Source of the DNA: Acaryochloris sp. IP29b_bin.176
GTDB taxonomy: Bacteria; Cyanobacteriota; Cyanobacteriia; Thermosynechococcales; Thermosynechococcaceae
DNA: 32,048 bases
Direction of reading: 5' to 3'
NCBI GenBank assembly: GCA_028285315.1
Contig: JANQPU010000379.1
Coordinates: forward strand, 1 to 32,048
Positions within the stretch are counted from its first letter, which is position 1; each line of letters begins with the position of its first letter. The notes under the pieces are model-generated. The model worked only from the letters and a program-made list of their open reading frames with translations. It was not told where the DNA came from and did not search any database. The translations under genes were made by a program, and so were the position numbers. Below, piece after piece: positions 17,438 to 29,800 of the stretch.

Positions 17438-20400
17438 TCATAATTCTATTTCCTTTCGACCGTTTCCAACCGCAATGGAAGGCTGCGAACCTTGAGTGAG
17501 AGTTAAATGCAAGGTTTCAATGCGATCGCTCAAAAGCGCCACAGTCGGGTTCTCAAACAAACTCCGTAGAGGCAACTCCATCTGGAACGCCTCACGTATG
17601 CGAGAAATCGCTCGGGTGGCCAAGAGAGAATGTCCACCTAACTCGAAGAAATTGTCATGGATTCCTACATTTTGTACGCCAAGAACTGAAACAAAGATAT
17701 TGGTGATGGTTTCTTCAGTTTGATTGCGTGGTGCCACATATTCATGTTCTGGGTTGATTTCTCCATCTGTTGCTATTAATGCTTGCCTGTCTACTTTGCC
17801 ACTGGGTGTTAACGGGAGGGTGCCTAATGCAACAAAAGCACTAGGCATCATGTATTCTGGTAACTTCTGTTTGAGGAAATCACGCAGTTGGTTGGGGGTG
17901 AGTGATTCATCAAAAACTACATAGGCAACTAAGCGTTTGTTACCAGGAATATCTTCTCTTGCAATGACTACAGCTTGTTGGATTTGGGGGTGGGTGTTGA
18001 GAACGGCTTCAATTTCCCCGAGTTCGATGCGGAAACCGCGAATCTTCACCTGATGGTCTATGCGACCGAGAAATTCGATGTTACCATCACGACCGTAGCA
18101 GGCGAGGTCACCTGTTTTGTAAAGGCGTTCGGATTTTGAAGGAGAGAAGGGGTTTGGAATGAATTTTTCTGAAGTTAGTTCTGGGAGGTTGAGATAACCT
18201 CGGGCTAAGCCATCACCTCCAATGTAGAGTTCTCCAGCTACGCCTATGGGTACTTCTTGGAGGTGTTTGTCTAAGATGTAGATTTGGGTGTTACTTATGG
18301 GATGACCAATAGAAGGTGGCTCAGTTGTTCCCTTTTCTAGCAAAGCAAATGTGGAGTAGGTTGTATCTTCTGAAGGACCGTAGAGATTATAAACTCTTTC
18401 AATATTCTGATGCTGGTAGAGCTGTTCTACTATTTTATTTTGCAGGGGTTCACCTGCTAAATTTACAGTTGTAACCTGTTCAGGTATACCCCCAATACTT
18501 AAAAGTTCAGCGATCGCTGAAGGAACCGTATTAATTAAAGTAATTTCCTCTGATGTAGTTAGGTTAGGTATATCCAGAGCATTTTGGATAACAATTACTT
18601 TCCCCCCCAAGCACAGAGTAATAAATAACTCAAAAACGGATAAATCAAAACAGATAGAAGTAGCCGCCAAAACTCCACTCAGTTGCTCAGTGGTAAATGT
18701 TTGTTGTGCCCAATGACATAAAGCTACTGGACTTTGATGTTCAATTGCAACTCCCTTCGGCTTTCCAGTAGAACCCGAAGTGTAGATCACATAAGCCAAA
18801 CTATCAGAAGATACCCCAGCATACAGATTCTCCTTAGAGTTTTTCTCAATTGCATCCCAATCAGTATCTAAACATACCACCCGTGCTTGGTGTTCCGGCA
18901 AAGATTCGAGCAACGAACTGTGAATCAGCAGCACTTCGACACCCGAATCAGCTAATACATAACTGAGCCGTTCTTGGGGATACTTGGGGTCGAGGGGGAC
19001 ATAAGCTCCACCCGCCTTGTGTATCCCCAGCAGTCCCACCACCATTTCCAGGGAACGCTCGATGCAGATACCAACGAGTACCTCGGCTTTAACTCCCAAG
19101 CTTTGCAAGTGATGTGCCAGTTGGTTGGCTCTTTGATTTAATTGTTGGTAGGTTAGCTGTTGCTCTTCAAACACCACCGCTACTGCATCGGGGTTTTTCT
19201 CTACTTGAGCTTCAAATAGCTGATGGATACATTGATCTGAGGAATATTCACTCTGGGTATCATTCCACTCTACCAATAACTGATACTGTTCAGCTTCACT
19301 CAACAAGGGGAATTCAGCTACTGAAAATTGAGGATTTTCCACAACGGCTAACAACAAGTTCTGAAAATGAGCTGTCATTCGCTCAATGGTTGTCCCATCA
19401 AACAAGTCAGTGTTGTACTCCCATTCCCCCACCAATCCTTGGTCTGTTTCAGTCATTGATACGGTTAAATCAAACTTAGCAATTGTGCTTTGCCGCTCTA
19501 AGGGAGTCAATGTCACACTGGGTAATTCTACGTCACCCATCGGTGCATTCTGCAAGATAAACATCACCTGGAACAGGGGCGAATGACTCAAAGAGCGTTG
19601 GGGTTGCAAGGCTTCTACTACCTGCTCAAAAGGCACATCCTGATGTGCGTAGGCTTTGAGTGTAGTTTCTCTCACTTGTGCCAGTAAGTCCTTGATACTG
19701 GGATTATCTTCAAAACGGATTCTCAACACCAAAGTATTCACAAAAAAGCCAATCAATGATTCAATGTCTTCGCGGTTGCGATTGGCTATAGGAGAACCAA
19801 TTGAAATATCTTCCTGGCCACTGTAACGATGGAGCAAGGTGGCAAACGCTGCCAACAGGGTCATATATAAAGTCGTCCCTGACTCCCGAGACAGGGTTTG
19901 CAACTTTTGGGTTAATTCAGTATCTAAACTAAAACTGTGACTCTTACCCTGGTACGTTTGCACGCTTGGACGAGGACGGTCGGTGGGTAATTGTAACAAG
20001 TCTGGCGCACCCTGCAATTGAGAAAGCCAGTAATTGAGTTGAGTTTTTAGTACCTCTCCACTCAACCACTGTCTTTGCCAAACGGCAAAGTCGGCATACT
20101 GGATTGGTAATTCGGCTAAAGGAGATGATTCTCTTTTGCCAAAAGCTTGATATAAGCTCGAGAGTTCTTGGATAAATACCCCAATTGACCAACCATCAGA
20201 AACAATGTGGTGCATTGTGAGTAACAAAACATATTCTGTTGCTGATAAGTGCAACAGAATACACCGGATTAAGGGTGCTTTTTCTAGGTCAAAGGGGGTA
20301 ATGGCTTCAAGTTGTACTTGTTGGTGTAAGACAGTTTCACGTTCAGTTACTTCTACTGGTTCTAAGTCCACTACCTTGATCTTCAAGGTGGCTTCTGGGT

Positions 20401-20740
20401 GAATTACCTGTATGGGTGTGCCGTTAGCCGTGGGGAAGCTAGTGCGAAGTACTTCATGCCGACGTACTATTTCTAATAAGGCTTGTTGCAGGACTTGTAG
20501 GTTGAGGTTCCCCTGTAAAAGGACTGCCCCAAATAGATTGTAAAGGGGGTTATTGGGTTCTAGTTGATCTAAAAACCACAACCGTTCTTGGGCAAAGGAC
20601 AGAGGAACTGAGTCATCCTTGCTTCTTTGGGGTATTTCCTGATATATGGGAGTCTTAGTATTCTTATTTTTAAGTTTTAGTTCTAATAAAGCTCGCTTTT
20701 CTGCTGAAAGATTAGCAATTTTTTTTTTAATTTCATTCAT
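17438..20740 (-). CDS. NRPS, single module C-A-PCP, predicted Ala, no release domain
   Basis: An 1100-residue module. Residues 1-40 are a docking-type helix (LSAEKRALLELKLK) that should receive the chain from the large NRPS. Condensation domain about 45-480 has an intact HHIVSDG at 177-183. Adenylation domain about 500-990 has A3 YTSGSTGKPKG, A5 NLYGPSEDT, A7 YKTGDLA, A8 GRIDHQVKIRGFRIELGEIE and A10 SGKVDRQAL. The pocket residues, aligned by eye to GrsA, are D699 L700 F703 N737 N760 A762 L786 T794 Y795 K982 (DLFNNALTYK), which is the alanine code known from microcystin synthetase McyA. Carrier domain about 1000-1075 with LGGHS, phosphopantetheine Ser1038. Only about 25 residues follow; no TE, reductase or epimerase. 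It begins 89 bp after the larger NRPS gene on the same strand. No strong Shine-Dalgarno sequence is seen. Confidence 0.93.
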   Translation of the reverse strand: MNEIKKKIANLSAEKRALLELKLKNKNTKTPIYQEIPQRSKDDSVPLSFAQERLWFLDQLEPNNPLYNLFGAVLLQGNLNLQVLQQALLEIVRRHEVLRTSFPTANGTPIQVIHPEATLKIKVVDLEPVEVTERETVLHQQVQLEAITPFDLEKAPLIRCILLHLSATEYVLLLTMHHIVSDGWSIGVFIQELSSLYQAFGKRESSPLAELPIQYADFAVWQRQWLSGEVLKTQLNYWLSQLQGAPDLLQLPTDRPRPSVQTYQGKSHSFSLDTELTQKLQTLSRESGTTLYMTLLAAFATLLHRYSGQEDISIGSPIANRNREDIESLIGFFVNTLVLRIRFEDNPSIKDLLAQVRETTLKAYAHQDVPFEQVVEALQPQRSLSHSPLFQVMFILQNAPMGDVELPSVTLTPLERQSTIAKFDLTVSMTETDQGLVGEWEYNTDLFDGTTIERMTAHFQNLLLAVVENPQFSVAEFPLLSEAEQYQLLVEWNDTQSEYSSDQCIHQLFEAQVEKNPDAVAVVFEEQQLTYQQLNQRANQLAHHLQSLGVKAEVLVGICIERSLEMVVGLLGIHKAGGAYVPLDPKYPQERLSYVLADSGVEVLLIHSSLLESLPEHQARVVCLDTDWDAIEKNSKENLYAGVSSDSLAYVIYTSGSTGKPKGVAIEHQSPVALCHWAQQTFTTEQLSGVLAATSICFDLSVFELFITLCLGGKVIVIQNALDIPNLTTSEEITLINTVPSAIAELLSIGGIPEQVTTVNLAGEPLQNKIVEQLYQHQNIERVYNLYGPSEDTTYSTFALLEKGTTEPPSIGHPISNTQIYILDKHLQEVPIGVAGELYIGGDGLARGYLNLPELTSEKFIPNPFSPSKSERLYKTGDLACYGRDGNIEFLGRIDHQVKIRGFRIELGEIEAVLNTHPQIQQAVVIAREDIPGNKRLVAYVVFDESLTPNQLRDFLKQKLPEYMMPSAFVALGTLPLTPSGKVDRQALIATDGEINPEHEYVAPRNQTEETITNIFVSVLGVQNVGIHDNFFELGGHSLLATRAISRIREAFQMELPLRSLFENPTVALLSDRIETLHLTLTQGSQPSIAVGNGRKEIEL

Positions 20741-20829
20741 GGTGAGTCAGGATGTAATTTCAAGACGCCCGTTGATTCAAGAAAAATAGATGCTGCTAAT
20801 TGCTTTTGCCACTAAGAATTAATCGCCGC

Positions 20830-23800
20830 CTATTTGTTATGCCTGGATGAGTGCATTTCTTCGGCTAAGAGTTTTTGTACCTCTTCACTTGATAGTCCTT
20901 CTAACTCAACTAGCAGATGATTGATTTCTTCGTCCTCTGTATTTTGAAGCTGAAAATCAGTGACAGCTTCAGCTAATACTGCTACAGTAGGTTTTTCAAA
21001 TATTTGCCGCAAAGAGAGTTCCGTCGAGAATGTTTGGTTTAGACGAGAAATCACCTGGGTTGCAAGTAGAGAATGTCCACCCAACTCAAAGAAGTTGTCG
21101 TGGATTCCTACATTTTGCACGCCGAGAACTGAAGCAAAGATGTTGGCGATGATTTCTTCACTTGGCGTTCGGGGTGCCACGTATTCATGTTCTGGGCTGA
21201 TTTCTCCATCTTGTGCTGGTAATGCTTTTCTGTCTACTTTACCGTTGGGTGTTAAGGGTAGGGTGTCTAAGGTGACAAAGGTATTTGGCACCATATATTC
21301 GGGTAGCTTTGACAAGAGGAATTCACGCAGTTTGTTGGTAGTGAGGGATTCATTTCTAGTAACGAGATAGGCAACTAAGCGCTTGTTTCCAGTATCGTCC
21401 TCTCTTGCAATGACTACAGCTTGTTGAGTTTGGGGGTGGGTGTTGAGGACGGCTTCAATTTCTCCGAGTTCGATGCGGAAACCGCGAATCTTCACTTGAT
21501 GGTCTATACGACCGAGGAATTCGATATTACCATCTGGCAGCCAGCGAGCTAAATCTCCAGTCCTATACAATCTTTCTTCTTCTGCCTTTTTACTTTTTCC
21601 GACTTCCTTTGCAAACGGGTTGGGGATAAACTTTTCCTGCGTTAACTCGGGCAGATTCAGATACCCTTGTGCTAATCCATCACCACCTGCATATAGCTCA
21701 CCCGGAACACCTGGAGGTAGAAGATTGCCAGACTTATCCAGGATGTAAATTTGCGTGTTTGAAATTGGTTTTCCTATTGGAATTGTATTTTTTTTCAGAT
21801 AGTCTTCTAGAGCTTCTTGTAAATCTGCTTTTGGATTGTTCGCCAACTGCAAATGTATCGCTTCTTTATAGACAGCATCAGTTGTATCAATTGAGCCATT
21901 TCTTGCTTCAATTTGCTTTGCGATTATCAGTTGATTCTCAAGAACACTCTGTAAATCTGCAGTGGTTGTATTCGGATTGGACAATACAGCCCGAAATACG
22001 ACTATTTCTTTATCTTTACCATAAGTAGTGTCAATCAGAGTGGTCTTAGATACAAAGGTCAGTCCTTGTTCAAATTGTTCTCTTTGTATCTGTATATTGA
22101 GTTGATTAATTTTTTGGATGTCATTATCACTCAACGATTTTTGTTGGGCTTTTGATCTTAACCTCTCAGGAATATATCGATAATTAACGATATTCAAAAT
22201 TGGTTCCATTATCAGTTCAAATGGTTCCAATAGGTCAATGAGTCTGGAAAAATATTGAGCCTTCTCTATGCCATCGTCAATTAGAAACTCGTATCCTCTT
22301 TTGCCAATAATGTGAAGTGCTCCGTGTAAGCATAACGATAGTGCCGAGCGTGACCCTTCAATCGTGAATCGTCCCACGTCGAATGTATCTCGCTGAGCCT
22401 GATAACGGGCTGTGGTTTCGGCAAAGTTTAACATTTGCGGATCTTTAAACAGACAAACACTAATACCCTGAGGTAGGTATAACTGTTTATGCCCACAAAT
22501 CGTTAGAGAATCAGCTTTGTTAATTCCATTCAATTTTCCTTTGTGCTTGTCGGAAAATATTGTTGCACCACCCCAAGCAGCATCCACATGAAAATGAATG
22601 CCGAATTCCTGTGCAATATCGCCTAGTTCAAATAAGGGATCGATTTCACCACTTTCTGTTGTTCCAGCGATGCCTACAAGGGCGAGGATGTATAGCTTAT
22701 TTCTCCTGCATTCGCGGATTTTTTCTTTGAGCAGATTGAGGTCTAACTTCCCGTCATCATTACTGTCAATAAAAACAATGTTGTCTGTCCCCAGACCTAA
22801 CATGGAAGCTGCTTTATTGAGAGAGTAATGCATTAGCCGAGAGCCAATGATAACGATATCATGATATCCCTTTTTGCTCAGAACCTTGTAAAGGCTTTCT
22901 TTTGATAGCTGAGCGGAATTTTCTTGGCTTAATAATCCCGAATTTCGCGCACACAATAAAGCACTGATGTTTGCCGTTGTCCCACCGGTTGTTATAAGAC
23001 CAAGACTTCTATTTTTTTGCTGAATATTTTCTTTGTAAAATTCATTTGAAAAGTTATAAACAAGACGATGCAATATAGCTATCGCTTCCCGCTCTAAAAA
23101 TATCAAAGACTTTGATGTCTCGATTTTCACCAGATTTTGGTTCAGTTGCGAAATCATCTTGCTCATATCATGCATAAAGTCGGGCAAAGCCGATGTCATA
23201 TGCCCAATGAATGTAGGAGACCCCGTATTAATCGCATATGGAAGCACCTCCTGGGACAATTTATCGTAATAGTCTTCAACTGTTAGAGGATATGAGGGCA
23301 ACTCGCTCCGTTGAAATTTTGTAGCCAGCATTTCTGGACTCACACCAGGCTGCGTAAACGGTTTCTGGTGAACTCCAAGAACCTGGTTTTCGGTTGTATC
23401 ATGAGCAACTTCTGGCTTGAAATATTGCAGTATTCGTTGGCGTGTTTCCCAAAAATTGACTTCAAAGCAGGTCACGTCAGCGGCAACTTCTGAAGAGCCG
23501 TAGAGATTGAACAATCTGGCAGAACTGAGTTTCTGGTGAAATGCCTCAGCCAACTTTAGTGACAGGGCTTCACCGCTACAAAAGACATATTTGAGATATC
23601 GAAGTATTGTCAATTGTTGGGGTTCATTGTCCAGCATCGCTTTAAGTAGCGATGGAACGACAACAATTCTAGTTATCTTTTTATCGCTCAACAGGTTCAT
23701 TAGCCTGGGAATATCGCCCCGTATGTTATCTGGAACAATTACCAACGGTATTCCCTTGAGAAGGGGCAAAAATATTTCCGCTACGTGATCGACGAAATTA

Positions 23801-26800
23801 ATGGACGTTTTTTGACAACAAACCTCATCTGCCCTAAAGGGTAAGGTTTCCCACATCCAATGCAAGCGATTGACAATGCCCCGTATCGTTCCCAGAACTG
23901 CTTTAGGTCTTCCAGTGGAGCCGGAGGTATAGATGGCGTAAGCGAGATCATCCAGTGTGGTTTGACAATCCAGATTTTCAACGCTTTCTATAGTAATGGT
24001 ATCTCTATCTCTTTCTAGACAGACTAGCTGGGTATTTTGAGGAGGAATCTTCTCAATTAAATACTCCTGGGTCAATAGGACATGCACGTTAGCATCTTCG
24101 AGCATGAACGCTAGTCGTTCTGGCGGATAGTTAGGATCTAACGGTACGTATGCACCACCAGCTTTGAGAGTACCCAGCAAACTCACTACGAGATCTAAGG
24201 ATGGCTCAAAAGAGATTCCTACCCGCACTCCCGAACCAACTTCGAGAGAGAGTAAATAATGCGCCAGTTGATTGGCCTGTTGGTTCAACTGCCGATAGGT
24301 TAGCTGTTGGTTTTCAAAAACGACCGCGATCACATTTGGAGTAAGTTTCACCTGCTCCTCAAATAACTGATGGATACATTTATCTGAGGGATATTCACGC
24401 TCGGTCTTATTCCACTTAGTCAACAACTGATGGCGTTCTGCTTCACTCAACAAAGATAATTCAGCTACAGTTTGTTGAGGATTTATCACAATGGCTGACA
24501 ACAAGTTCTGGAAATGAGCCGTCATTCGCTCAATAGTTGCCCCATCAAACAAGTCACTGTTGTACTCCCATTCCCCCACCAATCCTTGGGCTGTTTCAGT
24601 CATTGACACGGTTAAATCAAACTTAGCAGTGGTTTTTTCTTGCTCTATCTGAGTCAAAGTCACACCGGGTAACTCTACTTCCCCCATCGGTGCATTCTGC
24701 AAGATAAACATCACCTGGAACAGGGGAGAATAACTCAAAGAGCGTTGGGGTTGCAGGGCTTCTACTAATTGCTCAAAAGGCACGTCCTGATATTCATAAG
24801 CTTTGAGTGTGGTTTCCCTAACTCGTGCCAGTAAGTCCTTGATACTGGGATTATCTTCAAAACGGGTTCTCAACACCAAAGTATTCACAAAAAAGCCAAT
24901 CAATGATTCAATGTCTTTGCGGTTGCGATTGGCTATAGGAGAACCTATTGAAATATCTTCCTGGCCACTGTAACGATGGAGTAAGGTGGCAAACGCTGCC
25001 AACAGGGTCATAAATAAAGTAGTACCCGACTCCCGAGACAGGGTTTGCAACTTTCGGGTTAATTCAGTATCTAAACTAAAACTGTGACTCTTACCCTGGT
25101 ACGTTTGCACACTTGGACGAGGACGGTCGGTGGGTAATTGTAACAAGTCTGGCGCACCCTGCAATTGAGAAAGCCAGTAATTGAGTTGAGTTTCTAGTAC
25201 CTCTCCACTCAACCACTGTCTTTGCCAAACGGCAAAGTCGGCATACTGGATCGGTAATTCTGGTAGCGACGAAGGGTTTCCACTAGAAAAGGCTTCGTAG
25301 AGTGTTGCCAATTCGCGAACCAGTATCCCCAGAGACCAAGCGTCGGAGATAATGTGGTGCATCGTGCATATCAACACATGCTCTGTCTCCCCTAACCGTA
25401 TGAGAGTGCATCGCAGCAATAGTTCCTCAGCTAGGTTGAAAGACCACTGGGCTTCCTCAGTAGATAGACGCAGAACCTCACTCTCTGCTTCAGGGAGTTC
25501 CCGTAGGTCAACAACTGGCAGCGTCAAGGTTAGGTTTGGAGCAATTACTTGAACTGGCTGCCCGTCTACTACAGTAAAAGTAGTGCGAAAGACTTCGTGG
25601 CGACGCACGATTTCATTGAAGCTTCGCTCTAGTGCAGCTACGTTCAGTAGTCCTGTTATACGCATAGCTGCCGATTGGTTATAGGAGGGGTTCTCAGGTT
25701 CGAACCGATCTAAGAACCACAACCGCTGCTGGGCAAAGGACAAGGGGAAAGTCCTAGAATTGCGACTTTGAGGTATGATTTTTGTCTGGGAGCCATTCTC
25801 TTCTGCTAGCCTTTGTGTGATAATAACTGCCAATTCAGCTATTGTGGGAGCCTCAAAAAAGTCACTCACAGGCAATTCTATTTCAAAAACGTCTCGCAAA
25901 CGAGACACAACTTGAGTGACTAGGAGGGAATGCCCACCTAAATCGAAGAAGTTGTCGTGGATACCAACTCGCTCAATTTTTAGCAGTTCAGCCCAGATTT
26001 TAACGAGTTTTTCTTCAACAGAGCTACGGGGGGCAACAAAGACTCCGGCAAATTCTGGTCGTACTTGTTCTGGTGCAGGTAATCCTCGTCGATCTAACTT
26101 ACCATTGGGGGTTAGGGGGAATTCTTTAAGCAATACAAAAACTGATGGCACCATGTACTCAGGCAGTCTCTCCTTGAGTAAGTCACGCAGTTGAGGAATG
26201 GTGGGGATTGATTCTCGATTCGGCACAATATAGGCAACCAAACGTTTGTCCCCTGGTACATCGTCTCGTGCCAGAACTACGCTTTCTCGCACCTGTGGAT
26301 GCTGGTTCAGCGCTGTCTCAATTTCACCTAATTCAATTCGGAAACCGCGAATTTTTACTTGGTTATCAATCCGCCCAATAAACTCAATGTTTCCATCGGG
26401 GAGGTAACGAGCTAAATCTCCAGTCTTGTATAAAACCCTCCTGGACTTGTTATTAAAGGGGTTAGGAATAAACCGCTGGGTTGTCATTTCAGGTTGATTC
26501 AGATAGCCTCTGGCTAAGCCATCACCGCTGATATAGAGTTCGCCAACTATGCCAACGGGAACTGGATGCAAATGAGAATCGAGGAGATAAATTTGTGTGT
26601 TGGCAATGGGACACCCTATCGGTACTGGGGTTCCCACCTCCGGGTCCTGGCAATGGTATACACTGCTCCAAACAGTTCCTTCTGTGGGTCCATATTCATT
26701 AAACAGAGAGGTTTCCGATTGCAACTCTAGGTGACGTTGTACCAACTCACTTGGACAAGCCTCTCCTGCAATAATTATTGTGCGAAGTGAGGTTAACTGT

Positions 26801-29800
26801 TCGGGTTTTGCCAGTTCTAGGAGTTGGGAATATAACGAAGGAAGGCTTAATAAATGTGAGACTTGATGTTGAGTAATTAACTCAATGAGTTTTGGCACAT
26901 CCCGTTGTACACCCTCTAGCGGCAGGTAAAGCATTCCGCCTTGGCAGAGTGTCCAAAAGATACCTGCTACGGAACTATCGAAGGCAAAGGAAGATAGTAA
27001 TAAGAAGCTGGTTACTGATTCTTTATAGTAAGCAATACGAGCGCTAGTGGAGTGTACAAGATTTCGATGGGTAATTTGTACTCCCTTGGGTTTGCCTGTC
27101 GAACCAGAGGTGTAGATGACATAGGCTAAATTTTCGGCAGTAATTTCAGGGGTAGGATTTTCCTGGTTTTCTGGCGGAATGGCTTCCCAGTCACTGTCTA
27201 GGCAAATAGTATGAGCATTATGTTGGGGTAAATGTTCGACTAGTCGCTGCTGAGTCAACAACACTGAGGTTTGGGTATCCTCTAAAACGAAGGTTAAACG
27301 CTCTTGGGGATAGGTGGGATCTATGGGTACATACGCTCCGCCAGCTTTAAGAATACCGAGGATGCCAATAACCAATTCAAGCGATCGCTCTACGCAAATT
27401 CCCACCAGTACCTCTGGTTTTACTCCCAAGCTTTGCAGATGACGTGCTAGTTGATTAGCTCTTTGATTTAATTGTTGGTAAGTTAATTGCTGATTTTCAA
27501 ACACCACTGCCACAGCATCCGGCGTTCTCTTTGCCTGCTCTTCAAATAAATGATGGATACATTGATCTGAGGAATATTCACGCTCGGTCTCATTCCACTT
27601 CACCAATAACTGATGGCGTTCTGTTTCACTCAGCAGTGGCAACTCCTGAAGTTGCCGATCAGGATTGGTGATTATGCCTGCTAGTAAAGTCTTAAAGTGC
27701 TCCGCTATCCGTTCAATGGTGGATGCCTCAAACAAGTCTGTGCTGTACTCAAACGTACCCAGTAGTCCTTCAGATGTCTCTTCCATCGACAAAGTCAAAT
27801 CAAACTGGGCAGTACCACTGTGGCTTTTCAAGAAGCTCAAGTTTAAACCAGATAAAGCCATCTCCGACATTGGTGCATTCTGCAAGATAAACATTACCTG
27901 GAACAGTGGTGTATGGCTTAACGCTCGCTGCGGATGAAGTTCCTCGACTAGTTGCTCAAAGGGCAAATCCTGATGAGAATACGCCCCTAGTGCCACTTCG
28001 CGCACCCGAGTTAGCAACTCCCTAAAACTGGGATTGCCGGATAGGTCTGTCCGCAGCACTAAGGTATTGACAAAAAATCCAATTAACCCTTCTATCTCGG
28101 CTCGGTTGCGATTAGCGATGGGGGTTCCTACCACAATATCTTCACTGCCTGTGTAGCGCCCTAGCAGAATTTTGAAGGCTGCCAGCAAGGTCATAAACAA
28201 GGTGCTTCCTGCTTGCTGGCTCAATTGATTCAAGGCAACGGATAACGCCTTCGATAGCGTGAAGGAACAGGTGGCACCTCGAAAAGTTTGAACGGCAGGT
28301 CGAGGATGGTCAGTGGGTAACTCCAGCAGGGCTGGTGCATCCTCTAATTGCTTGCGCCAGTATGATATCTGAGAGGCTAGTACCTCTCCCTGTAACCATT
28401 GTCGCTGCCAAGCGGCGAAGTCAGCGTACTGAATTGGCAGTTCAGGCAGTGGCGTTAGCGAAGCGAGCCGGAGGCTAGGTTGCTCTTCACAGCAAGCTTG
28501 ATAAAGGGTTGACATCTCATGTACCAACACGCCAATCGACCAACCATCGGAGGCAATGTGGTGCACAGTGATTAGTAAGATGTGTTCTTGCTCCCCAAGG
28601 CGCAGTAGTTTTACCCGCAGTAGCAGGTCTGTATTAAGGTCAAAGGGGTGTCTCGATTCTTCCGATACCAGTTGATTGACTTCGGTTTCGCGTCGAGCGA
28701 TCGGTAATTCACTAAAGTCGAGAAGCGGTAACGGTAGCGGTATGACTGGTGAAATGACTGCAACGGGTTGTCCCTCAACTGTCTCGAAATTCGTTCGCAA
28801 GGCTTCGTGGCGGCGTAGAATCTCGTTAAAGGTCTGCTCTAGAGCACTCTGGTTGAGCTGCCCCTGTAGACGTATAGCAGCCGATAGGTTGTAGAGGGGG
28901 TTTTGTGGTTCTAACTGGGAAAGGAACCATAACCGCTGTTGTGCAAAGGATAGGGTTAATTTTCCATTCCTGGAAATGCGCTGGATGGGAGGTGCTTCCA
29001 GCCCAAGTCCAGCCGAAATTGCTTTTTCGATGTGTCTAGCGAACTTACTGATTGTAGGTGCCTCAAACAAACCGCGCAGAGGCAGTTCTATCTCAAAGGC
29101 TTGGCGCATTTGAGAAATGACCTGAGTCGCCAGCAGGGAGTGTCCTCCTAACTCAAAAAAGTTATCGTGTATGCCTACTTTCTCAAGTTTAAGAACCTTT
29201 GCCCAAATGCTAGCTAGTATTTCCTCGATCGGGGTGGAAGGTGCAACATAGATGCCGTTGCTTTGCAGTTTCCAGTCCGGTGCAGGTAGCGCACGGCGAT
29301 CGACTTTACCGCTTGGAGCAATGGGCAGACTCTTCAGCAACACAAAAGCAGACGGTATCATGTGCTGCGGCAGTCTTTCTTGCAAAAAGTGTCGCAACTG
29401 CGACACCAATTCATTATTGATTGCGGAATTTTTATGCAGATCTCGATCCTCAAGTTTCGGAACTACATAAGCCACCAAACACTTGTCGTCAGAACTATCT
29501 TCCCTGACAATAACTACATTCTCCAGCACAGATGGATGCTGACCCAACTGTGCCTCAATTTCTCCAAGTTCAATGCGGAATCCACGAATTTTTACTTGGC
29601 CATCTATGCGTCCTAAAAACTCAATATTCCCATCGGGCAGCCACCTTCCTAAATCTCCAGTTTTGTAGATTAAATCTCTGTTGCTTTCTGGTAAATTCTT
29701 TCGAGTATCAGGATACGGGTTAGGAACAAAGCACGATCTGGTTTTCTCTTCATTTTTCCAATATCCATTCCCTACACCAATTCCCGATACGCAAATCTCA

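Noticed and set aside
21787-23457. The decarboxylase as a separate gene or an assembly artefact
   Set aside because: The frame runs without a stop through both junctions, and the A-domain halves resume at exactly adjoining motifs. Only read data could finally exclude a misjoin.
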